From: Dyella psychrodurans
Lineage (GTDB): Bacteria; Pseudomonadota; Gammaproteobacteria; Xanthomonadales; Rhodanobacteraceae
Reading direction: 5' to 3'
DNA: 64,000 nucleotides
Assembly: GCF_003363265.1 (NCBI RefSeq)
Contig: NZ_QRBF01000002.1
Span: forward strand, 62,001 to 126,000
This document shows positions 7,532 to 17,103 of this stretch, piece by piece (position 1 is the stretch's first letter; each line of letters begins with the position of its first letter). The notes under the pieces were generated by a model, which did not search any database, was not told the origin of the DNA, and was given only the letters and a program-made list of their open reading frames with translations. Position numbers and translations under genes: made by a program.

Positions 7532-9253
7532 ATGGCGGATCGTACGAAGCATGTCCGCGTATCCGGTTGGCTTTCGGCCATGCGGGTTTTCGCATGCATG
7601 GTGTGCGTGGCTTGTTTGCCTGGTTGCGCATCGCAGGGTGGTGGACATCTTTCGCGGCCTTCCGCCGAAGCGCTGCTCGAAAAAGCACAGAACTGGCAGG
7701 CCCAGGCCATCCGCGGACAGTCGGTGCGCGCTCAAGTGGATGCCTGGATGCATTGCGCCATGTCGGCGCACGAAGCCATGGCCGCCGACAAAGCGGCGAC
7801 GGAAACGGCGGCCGGGCTGCTCGCGACGCAATGCAGTCGCGCTTACTTCGATCTGGTGGCGCAAGGTGACCCGATCACCGTGACGTTGGGTAAATCGTAC
7901 TTGGGAGGCTTCGCTATCCACGTCGAATTCCGAGGCGTACCCGATAGCCTCGGCAAGAGCGTTTATCTGGAGCCTGCCGATCAGGTGCCGATGGCAGCGT
8001 TGGACGGCGTTCGCCATCAGCACACCGGCTTTGGCGTTCCGCTCGTGGCGTTTGCGTTGCCATGCTCCGATCGACCCATCTGTCGTCTCTATCCGCCGGA
8101 GGGTGTCTTTCGCCCGGTAACCATGTGGCTGGAGGCGCCGTCCGGTTCCGGTGATCATGACGACGCGCCTGTCCTGGTGCTGCAGAACCCCGTGGTCGAG
8201 CCTGAGCACGTCGCGGGCGCAAACCACTACGAGCTTGCCGAAGACGTATCGGCGCCGTTTGCGCAGCTGCGGGAGCGGACGAGCCTCAAGCGGCTAGCGT
8301 GGTGGGGCATGCTCGGCGGTGCGGAAATGGGAAAGCGTTCGGGTCTGTTTCTTCTGGACGACTACGATCCGAACAAGACGCCCATCATCATGATCCATGG
8401 GCTTGCCGGGAGCCCTGTGATTTGGACGCAATTGAGCAACGCGATCATGGGCGATCCGGAACTTCATCGGCGCTACCAGATCTGGCATATCGTGTATCAG
8501 TCCAATGCGCCGCTGTTGGTGGAGCGCTATCGCGTCCGGCACTACATCGACCAAGCCTGGGCCATCCTCGATCCGGACGGCCGCGCGCCGGCAAGGCAGG
8601 GTGTCGTGCTCATCGGGCACAGCATGGGCGGTGTGATTGCGCGATTGCTCTGTGCGCAAAGCACGCCGGAGGTATGGAACGCGGCTTTTTCCGTTCCGGT
8701 GGAAAGTCTGCATGCCGATGCGAACGATCTGGACGCACTCAAGAACGTTTTCCAGTTCAAACCGTATCCAGGTGTCGATGAGATCATCTTCATGGCCGCG
8801 CCGCAGCGCGGCAGCCCCGCAGCGGAAGGATTGCTGGGACGTGTGGTGGGGCTGTTGGCGTGGCATCACATCGAAGAGCTGGCGGGATTTGCACGCATCG
8901 CCGTGCAAAACCCGAAAGCCATTCAACCCGCAGTGTTATCGCTGCTTCAAACCGGCCGCATCACCAGCATCACCAGCCTGCGGCCCGACGAGCCCGTCAC
9001 ACTCGCAGACGAGAAGCTGATGCCAGCCGCTGGCGTGCGCTACGACACGATCGCCGGCGTGCTTCCGGGCGTCAAACCGCCGGGAGATGGCTTCGTGCCG
9101 TTGAGCAGCGCGCTGCTGCCCGGTTCCACGACGACCTTGATCATTCGCTCCGATCACAAGGTGCCGGAAAAGCCCGAGGCCATTGCGGACACATTGAAAA
9201 TCCTGCGCGAGCACGACAAGCCGCACGATGTCGCGAGCAGTGCAACGCCTTAG
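7532..9253 (+). CDS. Lipoprotein alpha/beta hydrolase (lipase/esterase), paralogue A
   Basis: A 573-residue protein. A lipobox LPGC follows a hydrophobic stretch (MRVFACMVCVACLPGC), so it should be a membrane-anchored lipoprotein. Residues to about 280 have no motif I recognise. The hydrolase domain then has the oxyanion segment IMIHGLAGSP, the nucleophile elbow IGHSMGG (Ser364), AAPQRGSP, and a late GDGFVPLSS with SDHKV that probably supplies Asp and His. ATG 7532 has CGGAGAAAG upstream; a GTG at 7529 and an ATG at 7580 are alternatives. It is a paralogue of the gene at 9275-11215, facing it tail to tail with 21 bases between stops. Substrate unknown; a triacylglycerol-lipase-like fold is inferred. 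Confidence 0.8.
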   Translation: MADRTKHVRVSGWLSAMRVFACMVCVACLPGCASQGGGHLSRPSAEALLEKAQNWQAQAIRGQSVRAQVDAWMHCAMSAHEAMAADKAATETAAGLLATQCSRAYFDLVAQGDPITVTLGKSYLGGFAIHVEFRGVPDSLGKSVYLEPADQVPMAALDGVRHQHTGFGVPLVAFALPCSDRPICRLYPPEGVFRPVTMWLEAPSGSGDHDDAPVLVLQNPVVEPEHVAGANHYELAEDVSAPFAQLRERTSLKRLAWWGMLGGAEMGKRSGLFLLDDYDPNKTPIIMIHGLAGSPVIWTQLSNAIMGDPELHRRYQIWHIVYQSNAPLLVERYRVRHYIDQAWAILDPDGRAPARQGVVLIGHSMGGVIARLLCAQSTPEVWNAAFSVPVESLHADANDLDALKNVFQFKPYPGVDEIIFMAAPQRGSPAAEGLLGRVVGLLAWHHIEELAGFARIAVQNPKAIQPAVLSLLQTGRITSITSLRPDEPVTLADEKLMPAAGVRYDTIAGVLPGVKPPGDGFVPLSSALLPGSTTTLIIRSDHKVPEKPEAIADTLKILREHDKPHDVASSATP

Positions 9254-9274
9254 CCGCGTGCGGGACGGCTCTTT

Positions 9275-11215
9275 TCATGGATGTGCAAGCGGCGGAGCAA
9301 GACAGGGTGTCCGTTGCGTGCCTTCAGGCTGAAGGCAATTCAACGCCGCCGCGTGCAGGCGCAGGATGCGGCGCAGTTCGATGATCGCTTGCGGCGTTTC
9401 CTGCACATCGTGCCAGGAAGGAACGGCCAGCTCCGAATCGGCACCATCGAGATGAGCGCTGGCGTAAGGCACCACGCCGTCGTCGGAATCCGACAACGGC
9501 ACACCCGGCTTATACACGCCGACAATGGTGTGATAGCGCACGTCGGGCGACATGGGCAACGTGCTGGCGGCCTTGATGAAAGGGTCGGCGTCGCTGAGGT
9601 TGTCGATGCTGTTGGGCAAGCGCGACGGTTTGCCGGGCATGGTGTCTTTGCCCTGCATGTTGTCGGTGATGCCTTTGCCTTCTTCCAATAGCGTGATCGG
9701 CAGGCGGATCAGGTTGCCGATCCAGCGTGCCAGTTTCCATCGCGCCACCGGTGTACCGCGATGGGGGGCGGCGAGGAACACCGCGCGCGTTACCTGCGGC
9801 ATCGGACTGAATTGCAGATACGGCGCGAGGCGCTGCCGCAGTTTCTGTTTGTCGGCATCGGAAAGATCGGGGCGGGCAGGAACCACGCTCCACAGCTTGT
9901 CATCGCTCGAAGACACCAGCAGGCGCGCGATAAGACCGCCCATGCTGTGCCCGATCAGCACGATATGGTTGGAAGCGACAGCGTTGCCCGATGGGTCGAA
10001 GTGATGCAAGGTGTCGTCGATGGCGCGGCGGATCTGCGCCAGGTTCGCCGCCACCGGCACGTTCGTGGGGTAGTACACCTCCCAGACCTGATAGGTGCGC
10101 CGCAATTGCGCGTCGCCCATCACTTCATTGACCACGTTGATCCATGCTTCCGGGCTGCTCGCCAGGCCGTGAAGCATGATGACGGTGAGTCGGTTGGGGT
10201 CGTAGGGTTGCATCAGCAACACTTCCGGCTTCGTCAACCCGCCACGTCCCAACAGCGAGCGTATCGATTGCCGTGCGAAGCCCGAGCGAGCCAGCCATAC
10301 GCCGTAAGGTGCGGTGAAATTGGCCGAGAGCGGGATCGACTGGCCATCGAGCGTGATGGCGCCGTCAAGATAGGGATTTTTGGCGTATACGCGTACGTCG
10401 TTGGTCATGAGCACGCTGCTCAAGCTGTCGCCGGGAAATTCGAGCACGGCCGTCAGCGGCACGTAGTTCGGTTCGCGCCAAGGCTGATCGGTATCGCTCG
10501 GCATGGCGCCGATGGCAACGAATTCGGAGCCGAATCCATCGCGCCGATAAATGTTGCGCAGACCACGAAAGCGCAAGCCTTCGGCAGGAATCAGTTCCTT
10601 GGGGATGTAATCGCTGGAGCCCATGTAGACATCGGTGCTGGGCCTGAGCACGTTCCATCCGGCTACAGGGACACTGTTCCAGCCGGTGCCCAGCTCGGGA
10701 AGTCTTTTGAAAAATCCCTCGACCGCCTGTTGCACGGCGTAGTTGTAGAAATCCAGCACCTGCGATTGACGCATCTCGAACGCTCGCTCGCCCGGACTGC
10801 GCGCGGTGAAAAACAGATACGCATAGGCGTAGCGTGCCGACTGCAGATACTCATCCAGCGCCTGGTCGCTGGCTGGCTGGCCTTTGGCGTTGCGATCGGT
10901 CTGCAGCGCGTAGGCGAGCCACAATTCCGATAACGCGGAAAGACGGCGCTCATCGTCCAGTCCGTCGGTATAGAGAATGGTGTTGGTACAACGGGGGAAA
11001 TTCGCGGCGCAGTCGTCGCGGCTCAGCGCCACGACATTGAGCGTCTGGACGGTGCTGTCGCTCAACGCCTGGTTGCTCAATACGTCGCTGCGACGCTGAG
11101 TGGCGTATTCCTTCGGCGTGATATGCCGCACGCCTACGATGTCGCAGCCAGCCGCCAGCAATAACGCTGCCAGTGCAACGACTCGGATGATCCAGATGGG
11201 GTGGCGGCCCTTCAT
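9275..11215 (-). CDS. Lipoprotein alpha/beta hydrolase (lipase/esterase), paralogue B
   Basis: A 646-residue lipoprotein: signal MKGRHPIWIIRVVALAALLL and lipobox LAAGC. A large N-terminal part (to about residue 340) has no recognised motif. The catalytic domain has VIMLHGLASSPEAW, the elbow IGHSMGG (Ser424), AAPHRGTPVARWK, and DSDDGVVPYASAHLDG followed by SWHDV for the acid and histidine. It shares with paralogue A the block around YDPN, HGLA, MGD, YQxW, IGHSMGG and RG(T/S)P, so the pair probably arose by an old inverted duplication. Substrate and export fate (periplasm or surface) cannot be read from the sequence. Confidence 0.8.
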   Translation of the reverse strand: MKGRHPIWIIRVVALAALLLAAGCDIVGVRHITPKEYATQRRSDVLSNQALSDSTVQTLNVVALSRDDCAANFPRCTNTILYTDGLDDERRLSALSELWLAYALQTDRNAKGQPASDQALDEYLQSARYAYAYLFFTARSPGERAFEMRQSQVLDFYNYAVQQAVEGFFKRLPELGTGWNSVPVAGWNVLRPSTDVYMGSSDYIPKELIPAEGLRFRGLRNIYRRDGFGSEFVAIGAMPSDTDQPWREPNYVPLTAVLEFPGDSLSSVLMTNDVRVYAKNPYLDGAITLDGQSIPLSANFTAPYGVWLARSGFARQSIRSLLGRGGLTKPEVLLMQPYDPNRLTVIMLHGLASSPEAWINVVNEVMGDAQLRRTYQVWEVYYPTNVPVAANLAQIRRAIDDTLHHFDPSGNAVASNHIVLIGHSMGGLIARLLVSSSDDKLWSVVPARPDLSDADKQKLRQRLAPYLQFSPMPQVTRAVFLAAPHRGTPVARWKLARWIGNLIRLPITLLEEGKGITDNMQGKDTMPGKPSRLPNSIDNLSDADPFIKAASTLPMSPDVRYHTIVGVYKPGVPLSDSDDGVVPYASAHLDGADSELAVPSWHDVQETPQAIIELRRILRLHAAALNCLQPEGTQRTPCLAPPLAHP

Positions 11216-11284
11216 CGATTCTTCCCTGGCAAGAAAGCAGGATGAGCGGTCGTTGCTATTCTATTATCCAAAGGTCGGCGGTTC

Positions 11285-12319
11285 GTGAGGTATCCCGTGA
11301 TCGTGCGATGGATTTTCTACATCCTGATGACCTTGATTATCGCCATCTCCGGCACTTGGGGGGCACTGGCGTTGTGGTATCAGGCGGGTGCGAGCGTCGC
11401 GATTCGCGCGATAGTCGCCATCGCCTGGGCTGCCATGGTGCTGACCGTGTTGGTGTTGATGTGGTCCCGCCGCGGAGGCGGCGTGCCGGTGTTCGTCTAC
11501 CTGCTGGCCGTCGCCGTGCTGCTGGCGTGGTGGGGCACGATTGCGCCATCCAATCATCGCGATTGGTCCGATGATGTCGCACGCATGTTGACGGGCAGCG
11601 TCGATGGCGATCGCGTCACGCTGTATAACGTGCGCAACTTCCACTGGCGATCCGACCAGGATTATGACGCACGCTGGGAAACGCGCAGCTATAACCTCGA
11701 ACAGCTCGCGAGCGCGGACATCGTTCTTTCTTCGTGGGGCATGCCGGGTATTTCGCATGCGCTGATGTCGTTCGGGTTCGACGACGGTTCCCACGTGGTG
11801 TTCTCAGTGGAGATCCGCAAGCAGCGAGGACAGTCGTTTTCCTCGCTGGGCGGGTTCTTCAAACAGTTCGAGCGCACCGTCGTCGCTGCGGACGAGGGGG
11901 ACATCATCCGTGTACGCACCAACGTACGCGGCGAAGACGATCATCTCTATCGGCTGCAGATGAGCAAACCAGCCATGCATGCGCTGTTCCTCGCCTACGT
12001 CAAGGAAGCCAATGAGCTTGCGGCCAAGCCGGCGTTCTACAATACGGCGACATCGAACTGCGTCACCATCGTGTACAACATGGCAAAGCAGATCGATCCC
12101 GGGCTTCCCTACGACTATCGCCTGCTGCTGACGGCATACTTGCCGAGCTATCTGTATCGCATTGGCGCGCTGGATACGCGCTACACGCTTGCGATGCTGA
12201 CCCAGCAGGGCGATATCACCGCGCGTGCGCGGGCAACCGGCCCACAGGACGATTTCTCGCGCGCGATCCGTACGCCGCCCGAGCCGGGCGGCGAAGGTTC
12301 CTTGCCTCGAGGTCAATGA
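11285..12319 (+). CDS. DUF4105 domain membrane protein
   Basis: A 344-residue protein with three N-terminal membrane segments (about residues 5-30, 40-60 and 66-85), then an outward domain. The segments SSWGMPGISHALMSFGFDDG, VVFSVEIRKQRG and TATSNCVTIVYNMA are the DUF4105 signature, in which His and Cys residues are strongly conserved; the domain is seen in surface and envelope proteins of unknown enzymatic role. The start is uncertain: the frame opens at a GTG (11285), with further GTG codons at 11297 and 11303, and no clear ribosome site. It is divergent from lipase paralogue B and convergent with the mannose isomerase gene. Confidence 0.75.
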   Translation: MRYPVIVRWIFYILMTLIIAISGTWGALALWYQAGASVAIRAIVAIAWAAMVLTVLVLMWSRRGGGVPVFVYLLAVAVLLAWWGTIAPSNHRDWSDDVARMLTGSVDGDRVTLYNVRNFHWRSDQDYDARWETRSYNLEQLASADIVLSSWGMPGISHALMSFGFDDGSHVVFSVEIRKQRGQSFSSLGGFFKQFERTVVAADEGDIIRVRTNVRGEDDHLYRLQMSKPAMHALFLAYVKEANELAAKPAFYNTATSNCVTIVYNMAKQIDPGLPYDYRLLLTAYLPSYLYRIGALDTRYTLAMLTQQGDITARARATGPQDDFSRAIRTPPEPGGEGSLPRGQ

Positions 12320-12335
12320 CGATCGTCGGGACGTA

Positions 12336-13553
12336 TCAGGGCACGCCACCGGCGCGTATCAGCGCCAGCACTTCGTAGCACGCACCCATGGTGTGGTAAT
12401 CGGTCTTGCCCGCCGGACTTTTCTCGTCGCTATACGAGCGATTGTCGCGCGTCAGGATGCGGAACCACGCACCATGGCGATGATCGACCAGATGCTCCCA
12501 TGCATAGGTCCACAGCTTTGCATACCATTGGTCGTAGCTGGCGTCGCCCGTGTTCGCGTGCAGCAGCGCCGCTGCGGCCAGCGATTCGGCCTGCACCCAG
12601 AAATACTTGTCGTCGTCGCAGATTGAACCATCCGGCGCAAAGCCGTAGCACATGCCGCCGTACTGGTTGTCCCACGAGCGTGCAAGTGCGGTATCGAACA
12701 AGTGGCGTGCGGTAGGCACGATCCACGATTCCTCGCGACCGCGTTCGAGCAGCAGCGGTTCGAGAATCATCAGCAGCTTGGCCCACTCCGTCTGGTGCCC
12801 GGGCTGGAAGCCCCAGGGACGGAACAGGTGCTTGGGATCGTCGCGGTGATAATCCCAGTCGACCGACCAGTCGACGTGGTAGTGCTCCCACACCAGGCCA
12901 TCGGCGAGCGCGGCCTGGCGGCGGGTCATCGTGTCCGCGAGCGTGAGTGCTCGCTCCAGGTAACGCGGTTCGTCGCTGGCCTGATAGGCCGCCAGCATCG
13001 CTTCGCACATGTGCATGTTCGCGTTCTGGCCGCGATAGGTGCTGAAGTGCCAGTTCGCGTCGGCTTCGTCGCGGTAAAGCTTGGCATCGGCATCCCAGTA
13101 GCGCTGTTCGAGCAGCTGCCAGGTTTCGTCCATCCATGCGGCGGCTTCGCGAATACCTGCCTTCAGCGCGGTGGAATAGGCGAGCAGCACGAACGCGACG
13201 CCGTAGGCGTGATTGGTGCGGTCTTCGGGTTTGCCGTCGCGGATCGTCCACGCATAGCCGCCCGTCGTCGCATCGCGGTGCACATCGCGCAGGTAACGCA
13301 GGCCGTGTCGAGCCGCGTCGATGTATTCGGGCTTGCCGAACTCGATCGATGCCATCGCGTAGTTGAAAACGAAACGCGTGCTGCTCACCAGATGCCGATG
13401 GCTGGCGTCGTAGACGGTGCCGTCGTCGCGGAAATAATGAAAAAAGCCGCCGTTCGGGTCGATGGCGCGGGGGTGATAGAACGCCATCGTTTTCGCAATG
13501 TGGTCGCGCAGGAAGGCTTCGGAACGGAAATCGGGTGAGGCAGGTTGGGTCAT
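12336..13553 (-). CDS. N-acylglucosamine 2-epimerase family sugar isomerase, probable D-mannose isomerase
   Basis: A 405-residue (alpha/alpha)6-barrel protein of the AGE/YihS family. Conserved pieces include STRFVFNYAMA, RTNHAYGVAFVLLA, FQPGHQTEWAKLL, YFWVQAESLAAAALL and the late DYHTMGACYEVLAL, which carry the family histidines and glutamates. Family members interconvert mannose and fructose, or epimerise N-acylglucosamine. Mannose isomerase is favoured by the neighbours: a fructokinase, a sugar transporter, and a GH92 mannosidase under a shared LacI regulator. The ATG at 13553 overlaps the kinase stop by four bases (ATGA). Last gene of the operon; it ends 16 bases from the convergent DUF4105 gene. 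Confidence 0.83.
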   Translation of the reverse strand: MTQPASPDFRSEAFLRDHIAKTMAFYHPRAIDPNGGFFHYFRDDGTVYDASHRHLVSSTRFVFNYAMASIEFGKPEYIDAARHGLRYLRDVHRDATTGGYAWTIRDGKPEDRTNHAYGVAFVLLAYSTALKAGIREAAAWMDETWQLLEQRYWDADAKLYRDEADANWHFSTYRGQNANMHMCEAMLAAYQASDEPRYLERALTLADTMTRRQAALADGLVWEHYHVDWSVDWDYHRDDPKHLFRPWGFQPGHQTEWAKLLMILEPLLLERGREESWIVPTARHLFDTALARSWDNQYGGMCYGFAPDGSICDDDKYFWVQAESLAAAALLHANTGDASYDQWYAKLWTYAWEHLVDHRHGAWFRILTRDNRSYSDEKSPAGKTDYHTMGACYEVLALIRAGGVP

Positions 13554-14527
13554 GCGTGTGTCTCCATAAAGCGTTCTACCTCGCTGGCGCTCGGCATGGC
13601 CGCGAACGAGCCGTGCCGCGATACCGCCAAGGCACCACAGGCACTGGCATAGCGCAGCGTGGCGTGCAGGCGAGGTAGTGCACCCACCCATGCATCGAGG
13701 TTGGCGGGTGTGATGTCCTGGGCGGCCAACTGGAACAGCAGGCCGCCGACGAACGCATCGCCCGCGCCGGTGCTGTCGACCATGGGGACGCTGAAGCAGG
13801 GCAGTTCGCCTTCCGCATCCGGGTGATACCAGCGCAGCGGCTTTGCGCCGTCAGTGACCACCAGCAGGCGCGTGCAACCGTTCCAGAGACGATCGAGCAC
13901 GGCCTGTGCGCCGTCGGTTGCAAGCCAGTCGAATTCTTCCGCGCTGAGTTTCACCACATCGGCAAGATGCAGCGCCGGCCATGCGTAGTGTCGTGGTTCG
14001 CTGTCGCGCGGCCAAAGTGCGGGGCGCAGATTCAGGTCGAAGCTGACCAGCGTGCCGGCGCGCCGTGCACGGTGCATGCCTTCCATCGTGGCCGCGGCAA
14101 GATTCGGGTCGGTCAGGCTGTTGGAGCACACATGGAACGCGGACGTGCTGTCGAAAGCATCGGGACGGAAATGTTCCGCGCGAAACAGCAGATCGGCGGA
14201 CGGAGGGCGATAAAAGCTGAAACTGCGTTCGCCGTGCCCGTCCAGCGTCACAAACGCGAGTGCCGTGTTGGCCTCGCCGGTGCGGACCACATCGGCGGTG
14301 TCGACGCCCGCATGTTTCAAGCTGTGCAGCAGGAAATCGCCGAAACGGTCCTCGCCCAGCATGCCTGCAAAGCGCGCATGCCCGCCAAGCCGCGCCACCG
14401 CGACCGCTGCGTTGGCCGGCGCCCCGCCGGCAAAAGGAAGGAAATGTTTCGCAAAGCCATGGCCGTCGTTGCCTTCGCCATGCATGTCGATCAAAGCCTC
14501 GCCGAAGCAGAGGACGGAACGTTTCAT
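13550..14527 (-). CDS. PfkB-family sugar kinase, probable fructokinase
   Basis: A 325-residue ribokinase-fold kinase. The substrate-end motif is FAGGAPANAAVAVARLGG and the ATP/anion-hole motif is DSTGAGDAFVGGLLFQLA with the catalytic Asp. With the isomerase downstream it would convert mannose via fructose to fructose 6-phosphate, which enters glycolysis. The ATG at 14527 is used; the in-frame TTG just before it is less likely. Third gene of the LacI-transporter-kinase-isomerase operon, 72 bases after the transporter stop. Other hexoses are possible substrates, but fructose best explains the pathway. Confidence 0.85.
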   Translation of the reverse strand: MKRSVLCFGEALIDMHGEGNDGHGFAKHFLPFAGGAPANAAVAVARLGGHARFAGMLGEDRFGDFLLHSLKHAGVDTADVVRTGEANTALAFVTLDGHGERSFSFYRPPSADLLFRAEHFRPDAFDSTSAFHVCSNSLTDPNLAAATMEGMHRARRAGTLVSFDLNLRPALWPRDSEPRHYAWPALHLADVVKLSAEEFDWLATDGAQAVLDRLWNGCTRLLVVTDGAKPLRWYHPDAEGELPCFSVPMVDSTGAGDAFVGGLLFQLAAQDITPANLDAWVGALPRLHATLRYASACGALAVSRHGSFAAMPSASEVERFMETHA

Positions 14528-14599
14528 CAATTAAACCCCGGAACTTCGTAATGCCGCTTGCATGGGCGGCGGATGGATTGCACGACCGTCACGGATACG

Positions 14600-15925
14600 T
14601 CATCCGTGCTGCGCATCGACTGGAGCAGTGCGGATATGCGAGCCGCGCAAACCGTAGAAGACGATGTAGGCGTAGCACAGCAAAGGCAGCAGGAACGCAT
14701 GTTGCACGCCGATGTTGTCGGCCAGGAAACCTTGCAGGTAGGGCATCACGCCGCCACCCACAATGGCCATGATGAGCAAGCTGGACGCCTTGCCGGTAAG
14801 CGGCCCCATGCGCTCGATACCGAGCGAGAAAATGGTCGGGAACATGATCGAGTTGAACAGGCCGATTGCGACGATGCTGTACATCGCGAGCGCGCCGCTG
14901 GTGGTCATGGTGGTCAGTAGCAGCGCGATATTCACCAGAGAAAAGATCGCCAGCAATTTACGCGGCGATAAAGCGGCGAGTAGCCAGGAACCCAAGAAAC
15001 GGCCGACCATCGCACCGCCCCAGTACAGCGATACATAGTTGGCGGCTTCTTGTTCGCTTATATGGCCGATGTTCGGCTGCGACAGATAGTTGACCATGAA
15101 ACTGCCGATCGACACTTCTGCGCCCACGTAGAAAAAGATGCCCAGCACACCGAATAGCACGTGCGGATAGCGCAGTGCGTCGAGCAAGGTGTGATGGCTC
15201 TTGTCGGCCTTCTCGGTGCTTTCGTCCAGTGAGGGCAGATGAAACAACCAGACAAAGATGGCGAGAAGGATCAGTACCACGGCCAAGCCGATATACGGCA
15301 GTTGTACCGATTGTGCTTCTTGCAGGCGGTAGAGCGTTTGCTGCCGCGCGGACATCTGCGCGATATCGCTCGCGCCTTTTACTTGAGTGGACAGAATCAG
15401 CAGGCTTCCGAACCTTGGCGCGATTGTTGTGCCGAGGGAATTCAGTGCTTGTGCCAGCGTGAGTCGACTCGAGCTGGTTTTTTCAGGTCCCAGCAGTGCG
15501 ACATAGGGATTGGCGGCGACCTGCAACACCGTGATACCGGTAGCCAGTACGAACAAGGCGCCAAGAAAAGCCGGGTAAAGGCGCATTCCTGCCGCTGGCC
15601 AGAAGCCGATTGCACCGATGCCGGCAATGATCAGCCCGGCGACGATGCTTTTTTTGTAGCCCAGATGCGCCACCAGCCGTCCCGCCGGCAGCGACATCAG
15701 GAAGTACGTACCGAAGAACGTGGACTGCACCAGCATCGCCCGCGCGTAGTTGAGTTCGAATACCGCCTTGAGATGCGGAATCAGAATGTCGTTGAGGCAC
15801 GTCAGGAAACCCCACATGAAGAAGACCGTGGTAATCACGGTCAATGCCATCGGGTAATACGTGTAGCGCTCGCCCGACAATGACGATGCGGAAGACGGCG
15901 TAGGCGGCGGTGCGGTAAATGCCAT
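14600..15925 (-). CDS. FucP/GluP-family sugar:proton symporter (MFS), probable mannose transporter
   Basis: A 441-residue permease with about 12 membrane helices. MWGFLTCLNDILIPHLK is the hallmark N-terminal sequence of the FucP/NagP/GluP branch of MFS transporters (fucose, glucose, N-acetylglucosamine, mannose), and VLQVAANPYVALLGP is its second conserved block. The start at 15925 begins the compact cytosolic tail before helix 1; longer frames run into the regulator. Located 17 bases after the LacI gene, so in the same transcript. Specificity for mannose is inferred from the enzymes in the operon and the divergent alpha-mannosidase. Confidence 0.85.
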   Translation of the reverse strand: MAFTAPPPTPSSASSLSGERYTYYPMALTVITTVFFMWGFLTCLNDILIPHLKAVFELNYARAMLVQSTFFGTYFLMSLPAGRLVAHLGYKKSIVAGLIIAGIGAIGFWPAAGMRLYPAFLGALFVLATGITVLQVAANPYVALLGPEKTSSSRLTLAQALNSLGTTIAPRFGSLLILSTQVKGASDIAQMSARQQTLYRLQEAQSVQLPYIGLAVVLILLAIFVWLFHLPSLDESTEKADKSHHTLLDALRYPHVLFGVLGIFFYVGAEVSIGSFMVNYLSQPNIGHISEQEAANYVSLYWGGAMVGRFLGSWLLAALSPRKLLAIFSLVNIALLLTTMTTSGALAMYSIVAIGLFNSIMFPTIFSLGIERMGPLTGKASSLLIMAIVGGGVMPYLQGFLADNIGVQHAFLLPLLCYAYIVFYGLRGSHIRTAPVDAQHG

Positions 15926-15942
15926 GTGGTTTTCCGTAAGAC

Positions 15943-16995
15943 TCAGGCGGCGTGTGGCGGGCAGCTGCTGTCGCGTACCAGCAATTGCACGGGAACGATG
16001 GTCTGGCGAGGCGAGGCGGAAGGTTCCTTCACACGCTGCAGGATCAACTCGGCCGCCTGGCGACCGCGATCGCGTGGCGTAACGGCCAAGGTGGTCAGCG
16101 GTGGCGCGCTGACGGCAGCCTCGGCGATGTCGTCGAAGCCGGTGAGTGCAAAATCGCGCCCCGGCTGCAGCCCGCGCTGATGCAAGCCGAGCATCAGACC
16201 CAAGGCCACCGCATCGTTGTAGCAGACCGCTGCCGTGGGTGCCGTTGCGCCGGTAAAAAGCTGATCGCATTGCGCCACCGCATCCAGGCGATTGGGAATG
16301 CACTCCACCATCCATTGCGGTTCCACGGGCAGGCCTGCCGCGCGCATCGCTTCCATATAACCGGCGCGACGCTGCTTGCAGGAACTGGAGCCCAGATGCC
16401 CGCCGTAGAACGCGATGCGGCGATGACCTTGCGCGATCAGATGTTCGGTGGCCATGCGCGCACCGCGCTGGTTGTCCAGGAAAAGGCGGTCCCAGTGATC
16501 GCAGGCGGAGATATCGCCGCTCACTTCGCGGTTGAATAACAACAGCGGCGTCTGCGTGCCGACGGCGCCGAGGATTTGTTCCGCGTCGCTGCCTTCCGCC
16601 GGCGAAAGAATGATGCCGGCGGGGCCGTGCTCCATCAGCGAACCCAGCACGGCCAGTTCGCGCTCGGTCGATTCGCCGGTGCTGCCCAGCAGGGTGACGA
16701 AGCCCGTGTTGCCCAGGATTTCATCGACACCGGCCGCGAACTCCGCAAAGAACGGGTTGGCCAGGTCGTTGAGCACCAGGGCGATGCTCGAGGAGGTGCG
16801 ACGGCGCAGATTCGCCGCGGCACGGTTGTAGACGTAGCCCTGCCGGCGCAATTCTTCTTCCACGCGGGCGCGCGTGTGCTTGTTGACCAGCGGGCTGCCC
16901 CGCAGGACCAATGAGACAGTCGCGCGGGAGACGTCGCAACCCGCGGCAATGTCGCTAAGGGTGACCTTTCGGCCGACCGGCGGTATGTTCCCCAT
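15943..16995 (-). CDS. LacI-family transcriptional regulator of the mannoside genes
   Basis: A 350-residue repressor: helix-turn-helix and hinge at residues 10-60 (VTLSDIAAGCDVSRATVSLV, then NLRRRTSSSIALVLND), followed by a periplasmic-binding-protein-like effector domain ending in LTGFDDIAEA. It is the first gene of its operon and is divergent from the GH92 gene. Two nearly identical operators (17014-17029 and 17104-17119) sit in the 145-base gap, one close to each gene, which fits autoregulation plus control of GH92. The inducer is probably mannose or a mannose-derived sugar; this is inference. Confidence 0.88.
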   Translation of the reverse strand: MGNIPPVGRKVTLSDIAAGCDVSRATVSLVLRGSPLVNKHTRARVEEELRRQGYVYNRAAANLRRRTSSSIALVLNDLANPFFAEFAAGVDEILGNTGFVTLLGSTGESTERELAVLGSLMEHGPAGIILSPAEGSDAEQILGAVGTQTPLLLFNREVSGDISACDHWDRLFLDNQRGARMATEHLIAQGHRRIAFYGGHLGSSSCKQRRAGYMEAMRAAGLPVEPQWMVECIPNRLDAVAQCDQLFTGATAPTAAVCYNDAVALGLMLGLHQRGLQPGRDFALTGFDDIAEAAVSAPPLTTLAVTPRDRGRQAAELILQRVKEPSASPRQTIVPVQLLVRDSSCPPHAA

Positions 16996-17013
16996 TTATG
17001 CCTGATCCTTGCG

Positions 17014-17029
17014 TTTGGAACGATCCAAA
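17014..17029. promoter_or_regulatory. LacI-type operator 1 (lacI-proximal)
   Basis: The 16-base site TTTGGAACGATCCAAA has perfect six-base arms (TTTGGA/TCCAAA) around a four-base centre. It lies 18 bases upstream of the lacI start. The same core, preceded by GCG in both cases, recurs at 17104. Confidence 0.75.
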
Positions 17030-17103
17030 TTTACCTGAATTGGCATTTTTACGATCACGCACTGCAACATGCCAAGAATACCCGGCAATGCTAGCGTGCC
17101 GCG

